NCBI GenBank assembly: GCA_002725365.1
Contig: PBOW01000047.1
Coordinates: 2,134 to 17,582, forward strand
Source of the DNA: Chloroflexota bacterium
GTDB lineage: Bacteria; Chloroflexota; Dehalococcoidia; UBA2979
Direction of reading: 5' to 3'
Length of the DNA stretch: 15,449 nucleotides
In this document: positions 1 to 8,596 of the stretch, one piece after another
Layout of the letters: each line of letters starts with the position of its first letter
How positions within the stretch are numbered: the stretch's first letter is position 1
The notes under the pieces: generated by a model
Databases searched by the model: none
What the model saw: the letters and a program-made list of their open reading frames with translations, nothing else
What the model was told of the DNA's origin: nothing
Translations under genes and position numbers: made by a program

Positions 1-948
1 AAAAGAGTGATTGTGGCAGGCGTAGGAGGATCGGCAATTGGAGCGGATGTGGTCGCGACCTGTGCGAGGTTAGCCACACACGTTCCAGTCGAGGTGACGC
101 GAGACTATACATTGCCACCGCTTGATGAGGATTGCCTAGTGATGGCTTGTTCTTTTTCCGGAGAAACTGAGGAGGCTATTAAACCGTTCGAAGAGGCTGC
201 CGCAGCTGGAGCGATGTGCCTGGCTGTCACCACCGGCGGTGCACTGGAGAGAGCAGCTTTGAAAATGGGTGCGCCATTGGTCACTTACAACTGGAATGGG
301 ACTCCAAGGAGTGCTATTGGATACGGCGTATTTTTACCATTAGCTATACTCTCTCGACTCGGCTTATTCGAGATCAGTGATCAAGAGGTGCAACGCGTAA
401 TCACCAACTTGGAGGAATTGTCTGAAAAGTGGGCTTACCCAGTGGCGGATGACATTGTTTCTTTACCGGCACTCATAGCGGCAGAAATATTAGATCGGAT
501 TCCATTGATAGTTGGTGGTGGTTTTCTTGGTGTGGCTGCTCGCCGATGGGCTGGTGAACTTGCTGAGAACTCTAAATTATTGGCTGTTCCAGTTACAGTT
601 CCAGAATTCAATCATAATCTTCTCGAAGGAGCTGTGGCCGATGCACTCCGGTATCAGCGGGAGGGTGCTACTGATCCGTGGTTTGTCATTTTGTTGGATG
701 CCGAACCAGTACACCCTCGAAATCGACTACGGATGGATATCACTAGAATGCATTTTGAAGAGGCGGGTCGGAAAGCTTGGCACATAGACGTTGGTGGGAC
801 AACCCCACTCGAATCTATCATGCGGGCATGTACGCTTGCTTCGTGGACATCTTTCTACTTGGCTCTGTATTCGGGTATTGACCCGACAACTGTGGATATA
901 TTGGCCCAATTTAAACGAGATATCAGCAATGCTACTGAGAGCTCCTAA
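1..948 (+). CDS. Bifunctional phosphoglucose/phosphomannose isomerase, 5' end missing
   Basis: Cytosolic sugar isomerase of the SIS-fold PGI/PMI family, interconverting glucose-6-P or mannose-6-P with fructose-6-P. The frame is open at base 1, so the N-terminus lies outside the window. The GTG at 7 is an internal valine just before the first SIS motif GVGGSAIGADV, not a convincing start. Counting from base 1, a second sugar-phosphate loop reads SFSGETEE, and E189 (AGELAENSK), H205 (EFNHNLLEG) and K305 (LAQFKRDIS) match the catalytic Glu, His and Lys of the archaeal enzyme. The 16-residue Glu-to-His spacing is the same as I recall for the Pyrobaculum protein. About 315 residues are present and perhaps 20-40 are missing, judging from the family's usual 300-350. 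It ends 130 bases before the acyl-CoA synthetase and is probably a separate unit. No clear terminator follows. Confidence 0.88.
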   Translation, partial: KRVIVAGVGGSAIGADVVATCARLATHVPVEVTRDYTLPPLDEDCLVMACSFSGETEEAIKPFEEAAAAGAMCLAVTTGGALERAALKMGAPLVTYNWNGTPRSAIGYGVFLPLAILSRLGLFEISDQEVQRVITNLEELSEKWAYPVADDIVSLPALIAAEILDRIPLIVGGGFLGVAARRWAGELAENSKLLAVPVTVPEFNHNLLEGAVADALRYQREGATDPWFVILLDAEPVHPRNRLRMDITRMHFEEAGRKAWHIDVGGTTPLESIMRACTLASWTSFYLALYSGIDPTTVDILAQFKRDISNATESS

Positions 949-1078
949 TTTTCAATAATTTTTGTTTCTTCTAGCTTTGGTTGTTTATGCCTAGCGCAAT
1001 CAACCTACAAAAACTATCATTGCCCTTCTAGATACTAATTATTAGAGCTACAGTAAACGCTGCGATCGGGGGAATTGA

Positions 1079-2641
1079 ATGAATACAGCAGAGTTTTTGA
1101 CGATAACGAACGCCATAGTGCCAGATAGAATTGCTCTTGCTGGTCCTAACGAGAGACTGACGTACGGTGAGTTGCAGTCGCGTGTGAATCGACTAGCGCA
1201 GTCCCTTCAAGCTAAAGGAGTTGCTAAGGGCCACAATGTTGGGGTAATGGCGGTCAACTGTCTTGAATATGTGGAAATTTACTACGCCACCGCTTCACTT
1301 GGTGCGACCTTCATTCCTTTGAACTTTAGGGCTAAGGCAGAAGAGCTGAGCTATATGATCGAATCCACAGATATTCAAACTCTGTTCGTCCAAGAAAGAT
1401 ATATGCCAATATACGAATCTATCGATTCGTCGCAAATCAAGAACGTGATAACACTGGATTTCGAGAAGGACCCGTATCCAACCTATACTTCGTTCCGGGA
1501 CGCGAGCGAGGATATTCCGGTATTTGTTGAGATCGAAGAAAGTGACACTACATTGATCATTTTCACGTCTGGTACGACTTCCTTACCAAAGGGTGTCGAG
1601 CTTTCATATCAGGCTCTGACTGCCTTGGTTGTGAATACTCAGGCACCCCCTGATCCTGTGTCCGATCAGCAGGTGATGTTGGTTTCGGTGCCGTTCTTCC
1701 ATATAGCGGGCGCTACGACGATGATGTCTGCAGTATTTTCTGGTAGACGGCTAGTTCTGCTGCCAGCTTTCGATCCGAATGACTGGTTGAGTATGTGTGA
1801 GAATGAGGGCGTAACCCATTCATTTGTTGTCCCTACGATGCTTAAGAGAATCATGGAAGCGGATGGTTTTGAGAACTATGATCTATCGAAACTTGAACTC
1901 ATAACCTACGGTGCTGCGCCTATGCCGTTTGAGGTTGTTCGCCGTGCTGTTGACGTGTTTGGACCTGAAGGAAAAGATGTTGGACTTATGAATGCGTTTG
2001 GTCAAACTGAGGCGACGGGGTCTATCACGTTTCTCGGCACTGATGATCACCGACTAACAGGTGATGGTGCTGAAGATGAGAAAGTTATCCAGCGACTACA
2101 GTCAGTTGGTCGTCCCATGGCAGATATTGATGTAGCTATCAAGTCACCGGAAGGTGAGATACTGCCTGACGGCGAGGATGGCGAGATCTGTATACGCGGC
2201 GATAGGATCATGCGTGGCTACCACGGTCGAGAAGATGAGACAGATAGCGCGTTGCAAGATGGATGGCTTCATACCGGCGATGTCGGAAGAATAGATGATG
2301 GTGGTTATTTATTCATAACAGGACGAATCAAAGATATGATTATTCGCGGTGGTGAAAACATTGCCCCTGCCGAAGTTGAGCACGTATTAGAAGAACATTC
2401 TTCGGTGTCTGAGGCTGCAGTTATTGGTATTCCGGATGTGGAATGGGGTGAGGTGGTAGTGGCGGTTCTGATTCCAAATAAAGATTCTGCTACGCCTAGT
2501 GATGCTGACATGACAGTCTTTGTAAAAGAGCGATTAGCTTCTTACAAGGCACCCTCTTCCTATGAGTGGGTTGCTGAGCTACCGAGGAATCATCTAGGCA
2601 AGGTCCTGAAAACAGATCTGAGAGACACGTACACCAACTAG
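1079..2641 (+). CDS. AMP-forming acyl-CoA synthetase (FadD-like)
   Basis: ANL-superfamily ligase that adenylates a carboxylic acid with ATP and transfers it to CoA. All core motifs are intact in 520 residues, a normal length. The P-loop TSGTTSLPKG is at 163-172, NAFGQTE at 305-311, GWLHTGD at 395-401, and the hinge GRIKDMIIRGGENIAP starts at 415. The C-terminal PRNHLGKVLK carries the catalytic lysine K508. No signal peptide or membrane segment is seen. The ATG at 1079 follows a GGGGG Shine-Dalgarno at 1068-1072 with six bases between. The acid substrate cannot be read from the sequence. The overall pattern fits medium/long-chain or cyclic acid ligases, but aryl-CoA ligases share these motifs. 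The EtfD-like gene and etfBA downstream support a role in feeding beta-oxidation. Confidence 0.9.
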   Translation: MNTAEFLTITNAIVPDRIALAGPNERLTYGELQSRVNRLAQSLQAKGVAKGHNVGVMAVNCLEYVEIYYATASLGATFIPLNFRAKAEELSYMIESTDIQTLFVQERYMPIYESIDSSQIKNVITLDFEKDPYPTYTSFRDASEDIPVFVEIEESDTTLIIFTSGTTSLPKGVELSYQALTALVVNTQAPPDPVSDQQVMLVSVPFFHIAGATTMMSAVFSGRRLVLLPAFDPNDWLSMCENEGVTHSFVVPTMLKRIMEADGFENYDLSKLELITYGAAPMPFEVVRRAVDVFGPEGKDVGLMNAFGQTEATGSITFLGTDDHRLTGDGAEDEKVIQRLQSVGRPMADIDVAIKSPEGEILPDGEDGEICIRGDRIMRGYHGREDETDSALQDGWLHTGDVGRIDDGGYLFITGRIKDMIIRGGENIAPAEVEHVLEEHSSVSEAAVIGIPDVEWGEVVVAVLIPNKDSATPSDADMTVFVKERLASYKAPSSYEWVAELPRNHLGKVLKTDLRDTYTN

Positions 2642-2695
2642 AGTTCCCCTTAGAATATGACTCGAGCAACGAATAATAGTAGTTTGGTGTAGCCG

Positions 2696-4927
2696 ATGAC
2701 TCATGATGCGACAGTTGAAACTTCGTCGAATACTGCGATGACTGTACGTCCGAAATCATCTTCTTTACTCGGCGCGTGGTGGGGCCCCGCAGTCTGGATA
2801 TCAGCAACAGGTGTTTTTGCGGGCACTCGCGCGTCTGATATCGCTGGTCGTGAGACCTTCTTCAACGTCGCGCAACCGTGGGTGGTATATGTTTTTCTTG
2901 CCGGTTTAGTGGGTCTTTTAACGTTTGGATTCGTTAGACACGCATCTTTATGGATGATAGGTAGGCCTACAGACGGTATTCTCAAGGAAATCCCAGCACG
3001 ACTCAGGAACGTTGGTCGTTATGGTGCTGGTCAGGATAAAGTACGTCGTGATCGTTACGCCGGAATTATGCACTGGTGTATTTCGTCTTCGATAATAGTT
3101 TTAACAGTGGTTACTGCTCAGGTCGCGTTGCAAGACGATACCCCTCTTAATTTTTTACACGGTAATTACTACCTATTCTTCTCTTTCTATGGAGACCTCT
3201 TTGGTTTAATCGGATTGATAGGCGTGGGTATGGCTTTGTACCGACGCTATTTCGCCTCACACCATCGAATTCGTTGGGATGAAAGGGTTGAGGACCACCT
3301 TATTATTGTCGGGCTGGGTCTAATTCTGGTAACGGGATTCGTGGTTGAATCGGCTCGGATTATCGAGACGGAGCTGGTCCAACATCCCGACTGGGCTAAG
3401 TGGTCATTTGTGTCGTGGGTGCTTGCGCAAGGAATTGATTCGTTTGGATTTTCAGTATCAAGTCCAGAAAACCCGCAAAGCGAGATATTGGCGCTACATA
3501 CATGGTCTTGGTGGGTGCACGTTGTGCTTGCTTTCTCGTGGTTGGGATTGATCGTATTTACGCGCTTGGATCACCTAATTTTTGCGCCGATCAATGCCTT
3601 CTTCCTCAGAACGGACGCTCCTGGTCGACTTGCGGAAATCAAGGACATCGAAGAGCAGGAAGTTTTCGGAGTTGGCCATGTACAAGACTTCACCTGGAAA
3701 CAATTATTTGAGTTAGATGCGTGCGTTAGATGCGGACGATGTACAGAAGTTTGTCCGGCGAATATTTCTGGGCAACCGCTATCACCCATGCATCTTATAC
3801 AGGATCTCAAGGGTCATTTGGCTGATGTAGGTCCAGACATTCAAATGCATCGTCATGCTACTGGTGATGCGGGCCGAGAGGTCTCCCCCATCGCAATGGT
3901 AGGAGACGTCATCAAAGATGAAACTCTTTGGGCCTGCCGGACATGTGGAGCATGCGTGCAAGAATGTCCTGTATTGATCGAGCACGTGCCAACGATTGTA
4001 GATATGAGACGATTTCTAGTAATGAACGAAGCCCGATTACCAGCGAATGCCCAAGCGGCCTTGGAGAATATTGAGATGAGAGGTCATCCATGGCGTGGTA
4101 CCGCTCTCGAGCGTACTACTTGGATGGAAGGTCTTGGCGAGGTGACCATTTTTGATGGCACTCAGGACTATTTATATTGGGTTGGTTGTTCAGGCTCATT
4201 GGTTGAGAGAAATCTACCAATCACCCAATCAGTGTTTAAGTTGCTGAGAGAATCAGGAGCGTCTTTTGGTGTAATGGGACAAGAAGAAACATGCAATGGC
4301 GATCCGGCACGTCGACTCGGGAACGAATATCTGTTCCAAATCCTTGCTCAACAGTTGATCGAAACTTTCAATAGCAAAAATGTCCAAAAAGTTATTACTA
4401 ACTGTCCTCACTGTTTCAATACGTTCAAAAATGAATATCCACAATTCGACGGTAATTTTGAGGTGCTACACCATACTGAATTCCTGGCAGGTGCTTTGGA
4501 AGACGGAAGATTAAAACCAAAGTATGCAGTCACCTCTGATGTCACCTATCACGATTCGTGTTACCTAGGTCGAATGAATGGGACATACGATGCCCCTAGA
4601 CAGATCATTGAAATGGTTCCTGGAGCTAATCTTGTGGAAATGCAACGGAACTTAAGTCGAGGTTTGTGTTGTGGAGCCGGTGGCGGCAATATGTGGCAGG
4701 AAGAAATCGGCGAGCGACGTGTGAATCACGTCCGGACTGAGGAGGCAGTCTCAACCGGTGCCGATCAGGTTATAAGTAACTGTCCTTTCTGTATTCAGAT
4801 GTTTGAAGACGGAGTTCCCTCTATCCAGCCGGAGGAAGAAGGACGAATCAAACCATTTGATGTGGCTGAGTTGCTGGAGGCTGCAGTCTTTGGTCCTAAG
4901 ACGGATTCCAATCCAACCGAGGACTAG
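2696..4927 (+). CDS. etfD: EtfD/EMO-type membrane Fe-S ETF:quinone oxidoreductase
   Basis: Predicted membrane protein taking electrons from reduced ETF to (mena)quinone. The N-terminal third has hydrophobic segments near residues 62-80, 124-145, 158-182, 201-220 and 270-290, resembling the heme b subunit of nitrate reductase (gamma). H126, H201, H268 and H275 are possible heme ligands. Two 4Fe-4S motifs follow: C343/C346/C349/C353 and C414/C417/C420/C424. Two CCG (HdrD-like) domains end the protein. The first has C498, ETCNGDPARR around C533, and C570/C573; the second has C622, C658-C659 and C696/C699. The first domain has Asn in place of the second Cys of the CC pair. The order matches mycobacterial EtfD and Syntrophomonas EMO. 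The ATG at 2696 has only a weak GGTG upstream, but an in-frame TAG at 2690 limits any extension. Placement just before etfB and etfA supports the role; heterodisulfide-reductase-like use is the alternative. Confidence 0.85.
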   Translation: MTHDATVETSSNTAMTVRPKSSSLLGAWWGPAVWISATGVFAGTRASDIAGRETFFNVAQPWVVYVFLAGLVGLLTFGFVRHASLWMIGRPTDGILKEIPARLRNVGRYGAGQDKVRRDRYAGIMHWCISSSIIVLTVVTAQVALQDDTPLNFLHGNYYLFFSFYGDLFGLIGLIGVGMALYRRYFASHHRIRWDERVEDHLIIVGLGLILVTGFVVESARIIETELVQHPDWAKWSFVSWVLAQGIDSFGFSVSSPENPQSEILALHTWSWWVHVVLAFSWLGLIVFTRLDHLIFAPINAFFLRTDAPGRLAEIKDIEEQEVFGVGHVQDFTWKQLFELDACVRCGRCTEVCPANISGQPLSPMHLIQDLKGHLADVGPDIQMHRHATGDAGREVSPIAMVGDVIKDETLWACRTCGACVQECPVLIEHVPTIVDMRRFLVMNEARLPANAQAALENIEMRGHPWRGTALERTTWMEGLGEVTIFDGTQDYLYWVGCSGSLVERNLPITQSVFKLLRESGASFGVMGQEETCNGDPARRLGNEYLFQILAQQLIETFNSKNVQKVITNCPHCFNTFKNEYPQFDGNFEVLHHTEFLAGALEDGRLKPKYAVTSDVTYHDSCYLGRMNGTYDAPRQIIEMVPGANLVEMQRNLSRGLCCGAGGGNMWQEEIGERRVNHVRTEEAVSTGADQVISNCPFCIQMFEDGVPSIQPEEEGRIKPFDVAELLEAAVFGPKTDSNPTED

Positions 4928-4964
4928 TAAGATTTCTACTTCGAGCAAGAGCTTGGTGGAGTCA

Positions 4965-4993
4965 TTGCTTCAAAAATTGTGAACTACCCTAAT
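4965..4993 (+). promoter_or_regulatory. Weak candidate promoter in the etfB leader
   Basis: The 148-base gap before etfB is the longest in this block and could hold a promoter. TTGCTT at 4965-4970 and CCTAAT at 4988-4993 are 17 bases apart, with 3/6 and 4/6 matches to the sigma-70 consensus. A small hairpin, GCCC-TGTTT-GGGC, lies at 5040-5052. It is followed by an unusually strong Shine-Dalgarno AGGGGGG at 5063-5069, six bases before the etfB ATG. Random sequence often gives promoter matches this good, so the call is tentative; the ribosome binding site is firm. Confidence 0.2.
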
Positions 4994-5075
4994 TTATCGG
5001 TGGACACAAGCTGTGACTGCGATATCATCGATAGTTGAAGCCCTGTTTGGGCAAGCGAATATAGGGGGGTAACTA

Positions 5076-5882
5076 ATGCACCTAGTTGTTTGTGCAAAAC
5101 AAATACCAGATCCAGACACACCACCGTCGGCATTCAAAATAGATGAAGCGACTAATTCGGTGGTTCCAGCACCTGGTATATCACCAATTCTGTCGCAATT
5201 TGATGGGATAGCGGCGGAGGCAGCTCTACGAATCAAGGAGTCGCAAGGAGATGATTCGAAAGTTACTGTTATATCTATGGGTGCTGATTCAGCCCGTGCA
5301 GCAATCAAGCAAGTACTTGCGATGGGCGCGGATGAGGGTGTTCTCCTGAATGACGATGCGTTCGAGGGTGGTGATTCATATACCACAGCGAAAGTACTCG
5401 CAGCGGCGATCAATCACCTCGGAGACGTCGACGCAGTTTTCTGTGGCAGGCAGGCAGCAGATTGGGATATGGGTCAGGTTGGTCTCTTGTTATCTGAAGA
5501 ACTTAACTGGGCTTCGGCAATTATTGCCAAGGGAGTTGAGTACGGTGATGGAAACATTTCAGTGCAGCGAGTCCTGACTGATGGATTTGAAACCGTATCG
5601 ACGCAGTTACCAGCAGTTGTGACAGTGTCGAATGAGTTTGGTGAACCAAGGTACCCAAAACTCCCCCAAATCATGGCTGCAGCAAAAAAAACAGTCACTC
5701 AGTTCGGAGCTTCTGACCTTGGTCTTGATCCCTCCGATGTTGGAGCTTCGGGCTCGAGATTGAAGGTCGAGAGACTATATATTCCAGAAACGGACTCTAA
5801 TGTTGAGTTCATGGAGGGTGATACACCACAGGAACAGGCGGCTGCCTTGGTCCAGAAATTACAAGCAGATAAGTTGATCTAG
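5076..5882 (+). CDS. etfB: Electron transfer flavoprotein, beta subunit
   Basis: Small subunit of the soluble heterodimeric ETF, which collects electrons from acyl-CoA dehydrogenases. It opens with MHLVVCAKQIPDPDT, typical of EtfB. CGRQAADWDMGQVG at 123-136 matches the family's nucleotide-binding loop, and the signature NEFGEPRYPKL at 186-196 runs into IMAAAKK. Its 268 residues are the usual length. Residues 123-136 resemble ordinary ETF; whether it binds AMP or a second FAD, as in bifurcating ETFs, cannot be settled by eye. The start is fixed by the AGGGGGG ribosome site six bases upstream. etfA follows after 37 bases and is surely co-transcribed. The EtfD-like gene upstream is the likely electron acceptor. 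Confidence 0.95.
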   Translation: MHLVVCAKQIPDPDTPPSAFKIDEATNSVVPAPGISPILSQFDGIAAEAALRIKESQGDDSKVTVISMGADSARAAIKQVLAMGADEGVLLNDDAFEGGDSYTTAKVLAAAINHLGDVDAVFCGRQAADWDMGQVGLLLSEELNWASAIIAKGVEYGDGNISVQRVLTDGFETVSTQLPAVVTVSNEFGEPRYPKLPQIMAAAKKTVTQFGASDLGLDPSDVGASGSRLKVERLYIPETDSNVEFMEGDTPQEQAAALVQKLQADKLI

Positions 5883-5919
5883 TTTTTAGTTGAAAAATTT
5901 GTAGGGGATAGGTGAAATA

Positions 5920-6891
5920 ATGGCACAAAACATACTTGTCATTGGTGAGTTAGATGACGGTGCAGCAAGCACCACGACATTGGAATTATTGGCTGGAGCC
6001 TCGAGTCTTTCCGACGGAGGTTCAGTTGGTGTCACGCTACTTGGTGCAGGCGCCAGCTCGGCAGCTACTTCTTGTGTTGGGGCCACTGTAGCCTACGTTA
6101 ATGACGATAGCGAATACGATAGTTTTCGTGGCGATCAATGGTTAAATGCGATTGCGGGTGCGGTAGAATCATCTAGCCCGGACGTAGTCCTGATCGCCCA
6201 GAGTATTGTCGGTCGAGAAATAGGGCCTCGTCTATCACATCGATTAGGGACAGCTGTTGCGATGGATTGTGTCTCTATCAGTAACGATGGTGGGGCAACC
6301 AAAGCAACGCGACCGTGCTTTGGTGGTAACGCGATGGCCACTTACGGGTTTGAAACGAGCCCAGCTATCGCTACAGTGAGGGCTAAGTCTTTCGAGATAC
6401 TCGAGTCAGGTTCTGGTCCGGCAACTACTGAGGAACTCCCAGGAGCGGGCGAGTCAAGGACAGCCATAATTGCAACAGAAGAAGCAACGTCTGAAGGTTT
6501 GCAGATCCAAGATGCTCCGGTTGTGGTTTGTGGTGGTCGAGGACTCGGTGAAGCCGAAGCATTCAGCCAAATCGAGGAAATTGCAGCCGCTATAGGGGCA
6601 GATAAAGCTGCAGTGGGAGCTTCGCGTGCGGCGGTCGATCTAGGTTGGTATCCGCCGAGTCAGCAAGTAGGACTGACTGGCAAAGTGGTGACACCTGACT
6701 TATATCTGGCGGTTGCTGTATCAGGTGCCAGTCAGCATATGGCGGGCTGTTCAGGATCGAAAACTATTGTGGGTATTAATCGGGACGAAGAGGCGAATAT
6801 ATGGTCTTTCTCGCGATACGGAATAATCGGTGACTACAAGCAGATTGTGCCGGCACTGATCGAGGAACTTAAAAAGGCAGCGGGTAACTAA
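5920..6891 (+). CDS. etfA: Electron transfer flavoprotein, alpha subunit
   Basis: FAD-binding large subunit of ETF, partner of the EtfB encoded just upstream. The N-terminal domain (about 1-190) is the less conserved half. The C-terminal FAD domain begins near residue 198 with VVVCGGRGLG, followed by GASRAAVD at 233-240, where R236 is the conserved arginine near the flavin. QVGLTGKVVTPDLYLAV and SGASQHMAG at 268-276 come next, then KTIVGINRDEEANIW, together the EtfA family signature. At 323 residues it is of normal length. The ATG at 5920 is preceded by AGGTGA at 5910-5915. Small-residue content is high, as in many EtfA proteins. No catalytic residue appears lost. Confidence 0.96.
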   Translation: MAQNILVIGELDDGAASTTTLELLAGASSLSDGGSVGVTLLGAGASSAATSCVGATVAYVNDDSEYDSFRGDQWLNAIAGAVESSSPDVVLIAQSIVGREIGPRLSHRLGTAVAMDCVSISNDGGATKATRPCFGGNAMATYGFETSPAIATVRAKSFEILESGSGPATTEELPGAGESRTAIIATEEATSEGLQIQDAPVVVCGGRGLGEAEAFSQIEEIAAAIGADKAAVGASRAAVDLGWYPPSQQVGLTGKVVTPDLYLAVAVSGASQHMAGCSGSKTIVGINRDEEANIWSFSRYGIIGDYKQIVPALIEELKKAAGN

Positions 6892-6930
6892 CCGAGTGAT
6901 CGAAGCTTATCAATCACTAAAACAGTAAAG

Positions 6931-6948
6931 GAGCGTCATGAGCGTCAT
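6931..6948 (+). repeat. Perfect 9-bp tandem duplication spanning the coaE start codon
   Basis: GAGCGTCAT occurs twice in direct succession (6931-6939 and 6940-6948). The first copy contains the last bases of the Shine-Dalgarno AAAGGAG (6927-6933). The coaE ATG at 6938-6940 straddles the junction of the copies, so it exists only because the unit is doubled. Confidence 0.85.
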
Positions 6949-7540
6949 CGGTCTCACAGGTGGAATTGCATCAGGTAAGAGCTTAGCTGCTGAGAGATTA
7001 TCCGAACTTGGGGCTCACTCAATCAACGGAGATCTTCTTGGTCACCAATCCTACGCCCCCGGTACGCGTGGCTTTGACAATGTGGTGTCTGAATTTGGTG
7101 ATGAGGTGGTAGGCGACAATGGTGAAATCGACCGTGCAGTACTCGGTCCAAAAGTCTTTTCGTCTCCAGATGGTTTGGAAAAGTTGAATTCGATAGTCTG
7201 GCCTGAGATTCGTCTCTTGGCTGAAGCTGAAATTCAATCGATCAGAGAAAAAAATCCGACTGCACAAATCGTTCTGGAGGCGGCAGTTCTCATAGAGGCG
7301 GAATGGCAGGACCTGTGTGATGAGGTGTGGGTCGTGAGCGTACCTGAGTCAATAGCGATAGAACGGTTAATGGCAAGAAATAACTTAGACAGAGATGCAG
7401 CTCAATCAAGGATTGACTCCCAAATGTCAGTTGATGAGCGCGAGAATTATGGCGATGTAGTTATACATAATGATTCGTCGATAGAGGAATTTTCAGACCG
7501 CATTGACGCCGCGTGGCGAGAGCTGAGTGATAGATCTTGA
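6938..7540 (+). CDS. coaE: Dephospho-CoA kinase
   Basis: Cytosolic P-loop kinase catalysing the last step of CoA synthesis, phosphorylating the 3'-hydroxyl of dephospho-CoA's ribose. The Walker A motif GLTGGIASGKS is at 5-15 with K14. SINGDLLGHQ carries D32 in the place of the family's catalytic Asp, though the usual preceding D-A is N-G here. VLEAAVLIEAEWQDLCDEVWVV (cut at about 112-133) is the family's conserved strand and lid region. SRIDSQMSVDER and the end NYGDVVIHNDS fit the usual R-x-x-x-Q and aDvVIdN patterns. The length, 200 residues, is standard. The start is supported by AAAGGAG at 6927-6933, four bases before ATG. It lies 46 bases after etfA, so it may share that transcript and link CoA supply to acyl-CoA metabolism. 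Confidence 0.95.
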   Translation: MSVIGLTGGIASGKSLAAERLSELGAHSINGDLLGHQSYAPGTRGFDNVVSEFGDEVVGDNGEIDRAVLGPKVFSSPDGLEKLNSIVWPEIRLLAEAEIQSIREKNPTAQIVLEAAVLIEAEWQDLCDEVWVVSVPESIAIERLMARNNLDRDAAQSRIDSQMSVDERENYGDVVIHNDSSIEEFSDRIDAAWRELSDRS

Positions 7541-7561
7541 ATGGACAGTTGGTTGACGCCT

Positions 7562-7577
7562 TGACCCCTAGAGGTCA
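7562..7577. promoter_or_regulatory. Operator-like near-palindrome upstream of the MoxR gene
   Basis: TGACCCCTAGAGGTCA is a 16-base dyad with one mismatched pair: TGACC and GGTCA arms around a CTAG centre. It is in the 165-base spacer between coaE and the MoxR gene, 22 bases after the coaE stop. No T run follows, which argues against an intrinsic terminator and leaves a regulator site as a possibility. A second, perfect 11-base dyad ATTGATTCAAT lies at 7630-7640. The MoxR ribosome site AGGGA is at 7697-7701. Confidence 0.35.
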
Positions 7578-7705
7578 GCATCCGAGAATATCGTGGATGG
7601 TCGCGTTGCGGTCGTGATGCATGGCGGGAATTGATTCAATCGTCGTTTTCCACATTCTTTTCTTCCCAGGCGTCTAATTGAGTATTTTGAAAGAATAGGG
7701 ACACC

Positions 7706-8569
7706 ATGACTACTAATGCATCCGGATTCACACAATTAGCAGTTGAAGATTTCAGGCTCACTGAAGAGCCGTACTATCTCGAAATTAACGACGAGATCCG
7801 GCTGTTCGAAGCCGCCTATGAGAACAACATTCCTGTTCTTCTCAAAGGACCGACTGGTGTAGGTAAAACTCGTTTTATAGAGCATATGTCTTGGAGATTA
7901 CATAACGCTGAAGGTCAGTCCAGTGAAGAAGGTGTGCCGCTTATTACGGTTGCGTGTCACGAAGACTTGACGGCATCTGATCTTGTAGGAAGATATCTTC
8001 TGGAAGGCGATGAAACCCGATGGATTGATGGCCCAATCACTAGGGCGACAAAAGCGGGTGCTATTTGTTACTTAGATGAGGTAGTTGAAGCTCGTAAAGA
8101 TACTACTGTTCTGATTCATCCCCTGACTGATTACCGAAGATTGTTGCCGGTTGAAAAGAGAGGTGAGTTACTTGAGGCCGCCGATGGGTTTCTCCTTGTG
8201 ATGTCATACAATCCTGGGTATCAATCAGCTCTAAAAGATTTGAAGCATTCAACTCGGCAGAGATTCATAGCGATTGACTTTGGGTATCCGGACCGCGATC
8301 AGGAAACTGAAATTATACAGAGAGAATCTGGGGCTTCAGCTGAATTCGCACGTGATCTTGCTAAATTAGCTGAGAAGGTCAGAAATCTGAAGGAGCATGG
8401 TCTGGGCGAGGGCGTTTCTACTCGACTATTGGTTTATGCTGGCAAACTTATTGCGGCCGGCATTTCACCACGCCGAGCATGTCAGGTTGCTATAGTTTGG
8501 TCACTGACAGATGACGGAGAGGTTCAACGTTCAATAGAAGAGGTTGTCACCTCTATTTTTGATGAATAG
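7706..8569 (+). CDS. MoxR-class AAA+ ATPase of the CbbQ/NorQ type
   Basis: Predicted ATP-driven chaperone ring subunit that works with a vWA-domain partner to remodel or load cofactor into a client enzyme. Walker A GPTGVGKT is at 48-55, Walker B CYLDE at 121-125 and the sensor-1 asparagine N169 in MSYNPGY. STRQRF at 182-187 supplies candidate arginine fingers R184/R186. [14 protein letters not shown] and [16 protein letters not shown] are typical of the CbbQ/NirQ/NorQ branch rather than classical MoxR. The 287-residue length is close to that of CbbQ/NorQ. AGGGA at 7697-7701 supports the ATG at 7706. The NorD/CbbO-like gene starts 32 bases downstream, as expected for a functional pair. No RubisCO or NO reductase gene is in the window, so the symbols cbbQ and norQ are not assigned. 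Confidence 0.9.
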   Translation: MTTNASGFTQLAVEDFRLTEEPYYLEINDEIRLFEAAYENNIPVLLKGPTGVGKTRFIEHMSWRLHNAEGQSSEEGVPLITVACHEDLTASDLVGRYLLEGDETRWIDGPITRATKAGAICYLDEVVEARKDTTVLIHPLTDYRRLLPVEKRGELLEAADGFLLVMSYNPGYQSALKDLKHSTRQRFIAIDFGYPDRDQETEIIQRESGASAEFARDLAKLAEKVRNLKEHGLGEGVSTRLLVYAGKLIAAGISPRRACQVAIVWSLTDDGEVQRSIEEVVTSIFDE

Positions 8570-8591
8570 ATTGATTTGTACCAGATCGGTT

Positions 8592-8596
8592 GAGGT
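8592..8596 (+). promoter_or_regulatory. Shine-Dalgarno GAGGT deciding the start of the vWA gene
   Basis: GAGGT sits five bases before ATG 8602. An in-frame TTG at 8590 could also open the frame, adding four residues, but it overlaps this site and has no good ribosome site of its own. The ATG is therefore preferred. Confidence 0.6.

Noticed and set aside
7-9. GTG at 7 as the true start of the isomerase gene
   Set aside because: It begins directly at the SIS glycine loop; the family has further N-terminal residues and the frame is open to base 1.
1020-1045. TTGCCC with TATTAG and the CTAATTATTAG dyad as a promoter/operator for the acyl-CoA synthetase
   Set aside because: The spacing is 14 bases, too short, and short AT-rich dyads are common by chance.
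4994-5413. 139-codon open frame on the minus strand
   Set aside because: It covers the etfB leader and first part antisense; the product is Ser/Ala-rich low-complexity sequence and the etfB reading is certain.
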